From positions 1 through 64,000 of the forward strand of contig JAKLJE010000004.1 of the NCBI GenBank assembly GCA_023151315.1: a stretch of 64,000 nucleotides of DNA. The letters run 5' to 3'. The position numbers were made by a program, and so were the translations under genes. Each line of letters opens with the position of its first letter. Positions within the stretch are counted from its first letter, which is position 1. Below are positions 60,904 through 64,000 of the stretch, in pieces. The notes under the pieces were generated by a model. The model saw only the letters and a list, made by a program, of their open reading frames with translations, was not told where the DNA came from and ran no database searches. This DNA is from Bacteroidia bacterium (GTDB taxonomy: Bacteria > Bacteroidota > Bacteroidia > Palsa-965).

Positions 60904-61704
60904 CTACAGAATGAATTCTTCGTCGCACATGAGTACAATCTTTCTTTCACCGTAAGCAGGATATTCAATTTCGGGAAGATGATTTTTTCCGGCTACATGA
61001 ATCTTCATTAATGCTTCGATATTTGTATCTAGTCGGGACAGTTGAACAGGAACAGGTTCGGAATTGTTTCCTTGTCTTCCGTTGGTGAAGAAGTACATGA
61101 GATTGGCCATTCCGTTTTTCTCTGTGCGGTAATAGTACATCACATTTATTCCTGATTGCAGCATCAGTTCTTTCAGTGCTTGCGTGAAATCGAATTCACT
61201 TGATGTGTCAACATGACAATCCAGACGCAGAGCACAGCATTCGGCATTAGACTTCTTCTTATCTGAGCCGGTTACCTGCAGAGTCTTAAGTCGGGGATAG
61301 GTATGTTGAAGTAATTTCGTTCCGATGAATTGATGTGTTAAAGGTCTCACAAATTCAGGTTTGCTGATCACTTCTGCTTGGGAATGAGTCAGAAGTTGAT
61401 CTGCATGTTCAATTAATCTGAAATCGAAATCGAACAGCTGATATCCGCCTGTGGAAATGTGAAATAGATTTCCGGAAACTGTTACGCGCAGATAACTGAA
61501 TGGATGATGTTCAACAGCGCGTTGTAATTCATTAAGTAACTGAGTGCCTTCATCAACACTGATAACTGCGTTCAACTCAGCTGGGTTATCAGCGTGACCG
61601 CCGTATCCCGGAAAGAATTTGAAATAGTGAAAAGAGTAAAGTCCTTCGGGAAATCCGAAGTACCAATAAACGCCTAACATCGTTGGTTGATTTTCAGCGT
61701 TCAT
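60904..61704 (-). CDS. Hypothetical protein downstream of alaS
   Basis: 266 aa, no signal peptide or membrane helix, no family recognised. It starts with an aromatic-rich segment (MLGVYWYFGFPEGLYSFHYF) and is mixed alpha/beta, with a hydrophilic middle (TGSDKKKSNAECCALRLDCH). The start is 12 nt after the alaS stop, and the next gene follows after 3 nt, so it is co-transcribed with alaS. Confidence 0.78.
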   Translation of the reverse strand: MNAENQPTMLGVYWYFGFPEGLYSFHYFKFFPGYGGHADNPAELNAVISVDEGTQLLNELQRAVEHHPFSYLRVTVSGNLFHISTGGYQLFDFDFRLIEHADQLLTHSQAEVISKPEFVRPLTHQFIGTKLLQHTYPRLKTLQVTGSDKKKSNAECCALRLDCHVDTSSEFDFTQALKELMLQSGINVMYYYRTEKNGMANLMYFFTNGRQGNNSEPVPVQLSRLDTNIEALMKIHVAGKNHLPEIEYPAYGERKIVLMCDEEFIL

Positions 61705-61716
61705 TCGTTCCTGTTC

Positions 61717-64000
61717 TTATTTTACAAAGTCTTTTGCTTTTGCAAGAGCTTTCTCAATTCCGGCCGGATTGTTTCCACCTGAAGTTGCGAAGAACGGTTG
61801 ACCGCCGCCGCCACCTTGAATTTCCTTAGCGAGTTCACGGATAATTTTTCCTGCATCGAGTGATTTCTCTTTCACCAGATTGTCGGAAACCAAAATCGTG
61901 AGCGATGCTTTTCCGTTCACCTCTGCGCCGAGAACCAGGAACAAACTTTCGATCTGATCTTTCAGTTGATACGCAAGATCTTTAATCGCATCTGTGTTGT
62001 TCAGTTCAATCTTCTCTGAAATGAAATTCACTCCGTTCACGTTAGTTGCTTTTGCAGCAAGTTCGGCGCGAATGATTTTCGCTTTTTCACGCATCAATAC
62101 TTCAACCTGCTTTTCGAGGTTCTTCTTCTCATCAAGCAATTGCTGAACCGACTTTACAACATCTTTCGGATTCTTGAGCGCAGCTTTCAATTCACCTACC
62201 AGTTGCTGTTGCTCGTTGACAAATTTCTCTGCACGCTCTCCGCTGATTGCTTCAATTCGACGTATTCCCGCGGCGGTTGCTCCTTCCGAAATGATTTTGA
62301 ATAAGCCAAGTTGACCTGTTGCTTTCACGTGAGTTCCTCCGCACAATTCCACTGAGTAATTGTCGTCAAACGCAACTACGCGAACTACGTCGCCGTATTT
62401 TTCGCCGAACAAAGCCATTGCACCACGCTTCTTCGCATCTTCAATTCCCATCTCGCGGATATCAGCTGCAATGTTTTCGCGGATCTTGGTATTCACGATT
62501 TTTTCAATCTCCGCAATTTCATCATCACTTACTTTCTGGAAATGCGAGAAGTCGAAACGTAGATATTCTTCATTTACCAATGAACCTTTTTGCTCAACGT
62601 GTGTTCCGAGAACTTTACGCAATGCCGCATGGAGCAGGTGAGTAGCACTGTGATGTGCTTCGGTGTTTCTTCGTTTAGCAGTGGTCACCGTTGCGCGGAA
62701 AGTTTTGGAAATATCTTCCGGCAATTTTTCAACGAAGTGAACAATCACTCCGTTTTCTTTTTTCGTGTCAATCACACGAACCGATTCGTTTGCTGAATCA
62801 AGAACACCTGTGTCGCCAACCTGTCCGCCGCTTTCCGCATAGAAAGGTGTTTTATCTAGCACCAGCTGGTAAGATTCTTTCCCTTTCGCTTTGATTCTGC
62901 GGTAACGCACAATGTTCGCGTCACACTCAGTATGAGCATAGCCTACAAATTCTGTGGAAGCATCTTTCTTCAGTTCTACCCAATCGTCGGTATCAATTGC
63001 AGTAGCGGCGCGTGAACGGTCTTTTTGTTCCTTCAGATGCTGATTGAAACTTTCCATATCAACACTTACGTTCAACTCACGTGCAAGAAGCTGTGTCAAG
63101 TCGATCGGGAAGCCGAAAGTATCATACAACTCAAATGCAAAGAAGCCGTCGATATTCTTGCCTTTGTTTTTGCCGGCGTAATCTTCGAAGCGTGCAATTC
63201 CTGATGCGAGCGTACGCAGGAATGATTTCTCTTCTTCCTCAATTACATTGGTAATCAGCTGCTGCTGCTTTCTGAGTTCAGGAAAAAACTCTCCCATTTC
63301 AGCAGCAAGTGCTTCAACCATTCTGCACAATACGGGTTCTTTCGCATTGAGGAAAGAGTAGTAGTAACGCGCAGCACGACGCAGAATGCGACGAATCACA
63401 TATCCGGCTCCGGTATTGGAAGGCAACTGTCCGTCGGCAATTGCAAATGAAATTGTTCTGATGTGATCGCTCAGTACTCGAATCGCAATATCCTGCTTGG
63501 AATCTGTTCCGCCGTATTGAACGCCTGTGATTTTTTCAATGGAACGGATCAGCGGCATGAAAACATCTGTGTCGTAGTTTGATGTTTTCCCTTGCATCAC
63601 GCGCACCAGACGCTCGAATCCCATTCCGGTATCCACATGTTGCTTCGGAAGTTTCACAAGAGATCCATCAGCTTTGCGTTCGAATTCCATGAACACGTTG
63701 TTCCAAATTTCAATAACTTGCGGGTGATCATTGTTCACGAGCAACGCCCCGTCTGTTTTCGCACGTTCTTCATCACTTCGCGAATCGAAATGAATTTCCG
63801 AACATGGGCCGCATGGACCCGTGTCGCCCATTTCCCAGAAGTTATCTTTCTTGTTGCCTTTGAGAATATGATTCTCCGGTACAAATTGTTTCCACAGATC
63901 AAATGCTTCCTGATCGAAAGCGAGATTATCATCTTTACTTCCTTCAAATACCGTTACATACAAACGATCTTTCGGAAGTTTATAAACTTCAGTAAGTAAT
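61717..64000 (-). CDS. alaS: Alanyl-tRNA synthetase, N-terminus off right edge
   Basis: About 760 residues are present; the frame stays open to the right edge (LLTEVYKLPKDRLYVTVFEG), so roughly the first 100 residues, including class II motif 1, are missing. Visible are the catalytic-domain segment GDTGPCGPCSEIHFD, the editing domain with HHSATHLLHAALRKVLGTHV and CGGTHVKATGQLG, and the C-terminal DHHA1/glycine-rich part (EIQGGGGGQPFFATSGGNN). It charges tRNA-Ala and hydrolyses mischarged Ser- and Gly-tRNA-Ala. It heads a run of four closely spaced genes. Confidence 0.97.
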   Translation of the reverse strand, partial: LLTEVYKLPKDRLYVTVFEGSKDDNLAFDQEAFDLWKQFVPENHILKGNKKDNFWEMGDTGPCGPCSEIHFDSRSDEERAKTDGALLVNNDHPQVIEIWNNVFMEFERKADGSLVKLPKQHVDTGMGFERLVRVMQGKTSNYDTDVFMPLIRSIEKITGVQYGGTDSKQDIAIRVLSDHIRTISFAIADGQLPSNTGAGYVIRRILRRAARYYYSFLNAKEPVLCRMVEALAAEMGEFFPELRKQQQLITNVIEEEEKSFLRTLASGIARFEDYAGKNKGKNIDGFFAFELYDTFGFPIDLTQLLARELNVSVDMESFNQHLKEQKDRSRAATAIDTDDWVELKKDASTEFVGYAHTECDANIVRYRRIKAKGKESYQLVLDKTPFYAESGGQVGDTGVLDSANESVRVIDTKKENGVIVHFVEKLPEDISKTFRATVTTAKRRNTEAHHSATHLLHAALRKVLGTHVEQKGSLVNEEYLRFDFSHFQKVSDDEIAEIEKIVNTKIRENIAADIREMGIEDAKKRGAMALFGEKYGDVVRVVAFDDNYSVELCGGTHVKATGQLGLFKIISEGATAAGIRRIEAISGERAEKFVNEQQQLVGELKAALKNPKDVVKSVQQLLDEKKNLEKQVEVLMREKAKIIRAELAAKATNVNGVNFISEKIELNNTDAIKDLAYQLKDQIESLFLVLGAEVNGKASLTILVSDNLVKEKSLDAGKIIRELAKEIQGGGGGQPFFATSGGNNPAGIEKALAKAKDFVK

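Noticed and set aside
1-64000. tRNA, rRNA, insertion sequences, prophage genes
   Set aside because: All gaps over ~70 nt were read; none showed a tRNA-like T-arm, transposase fragment, terminal inverted repeats or phage gene.

Overview
The window is a stretch of chromosome from a member of the Bacteroidota. The evidence is internal. Several large secreted proteins end in type IX secretion system (T9SS) C-terminal sorting domains. There are SprB-type and SBBP repeats, a short (289 aa) primary sigma factor, a TonB receptor with a carboxypeptidase-like N-terminal domain, a LytS/LytTR pair of the propeller type, and Bacteroidota-only families (DUF3822, DUF2851). The promoter motif TAnnTTTG, the Bacteroidota -7 element, recurs just upstream of many starts. 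I see no insertion sequence, prophage, CRISPR array, tRNA or rRNA.

Layout. 1-7505: secreted T9SS-type proteins (the first runs off the left edge, with its start at 1404), an AhpD-like protein, and a decayed copy of the 3' end of the sigma factor gene. 7588-16845: housekeeping block rpoD, pnp, rpsO, accD, class I aldolase, a TamL/Omp85 lipoprotein and a TrmH-type RNA methylase. 16962-25712: a lipoprotein, two HTH/coiled-coil regulators, pruA, an SRPBCC protein, pyrE abutting a NUDIX gene start to start, then the run DUF3822-rsmD-coaD-TlpA-like. 25762-32305 (+): a RecD-like ATPase, a TonB receptor, and MFS/CCG-domain/DinB genes; then a glycosyltransferase (-). 33362-45384 (-): a signalling and surface-protein locus of sensor kinase, LytTR regulator, an unknown secreted protein, a 1696-aa SprB/SBBP-repeat surface protein and a 628-aa SBBP-repeat surface protein. 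45437-64000: purB, an Omp28-like T9SS protein, dnaX, icd, several membrane proteins (DUF4173, sterol desaturase family, PrsW), DUF2851, PspC, a PAS protein lacking an ATPase domain, and the operon alaS-unknown-DUF4180-GNAT, with alaS cut by the right edge.

The two observations I rate highest are as follows. (1) The three secreted-protein genes beside the LytS/LytTR pair each carry the same direct repeat, TTCASNAAY-N11-TTCASNAAY. Each lies exactly 30 nt upstream of a -7 box that is defective at the same position, and the sequence in between is not conserved. This is what a LytTR-controlled promoter set should look like, and it predicts that the kinase/regulator switches on this adhesin locus. 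(2) dnaX contains a run of ten A at the end of the domain III coding region; a -1 slip there meets a TGA at once and would give a 377-aa gamma-like clamp-loader subunit, with a hairpin starting 4 nt downstream.

Other points of interest are a sigma-factor gene remnant, a perfectly back-to-back pair of -7 boxes shared by tamL and trmH, and several genes whose -7 box lies only 4-7 nt before the start codon, suggesting leaderless mRNAs.
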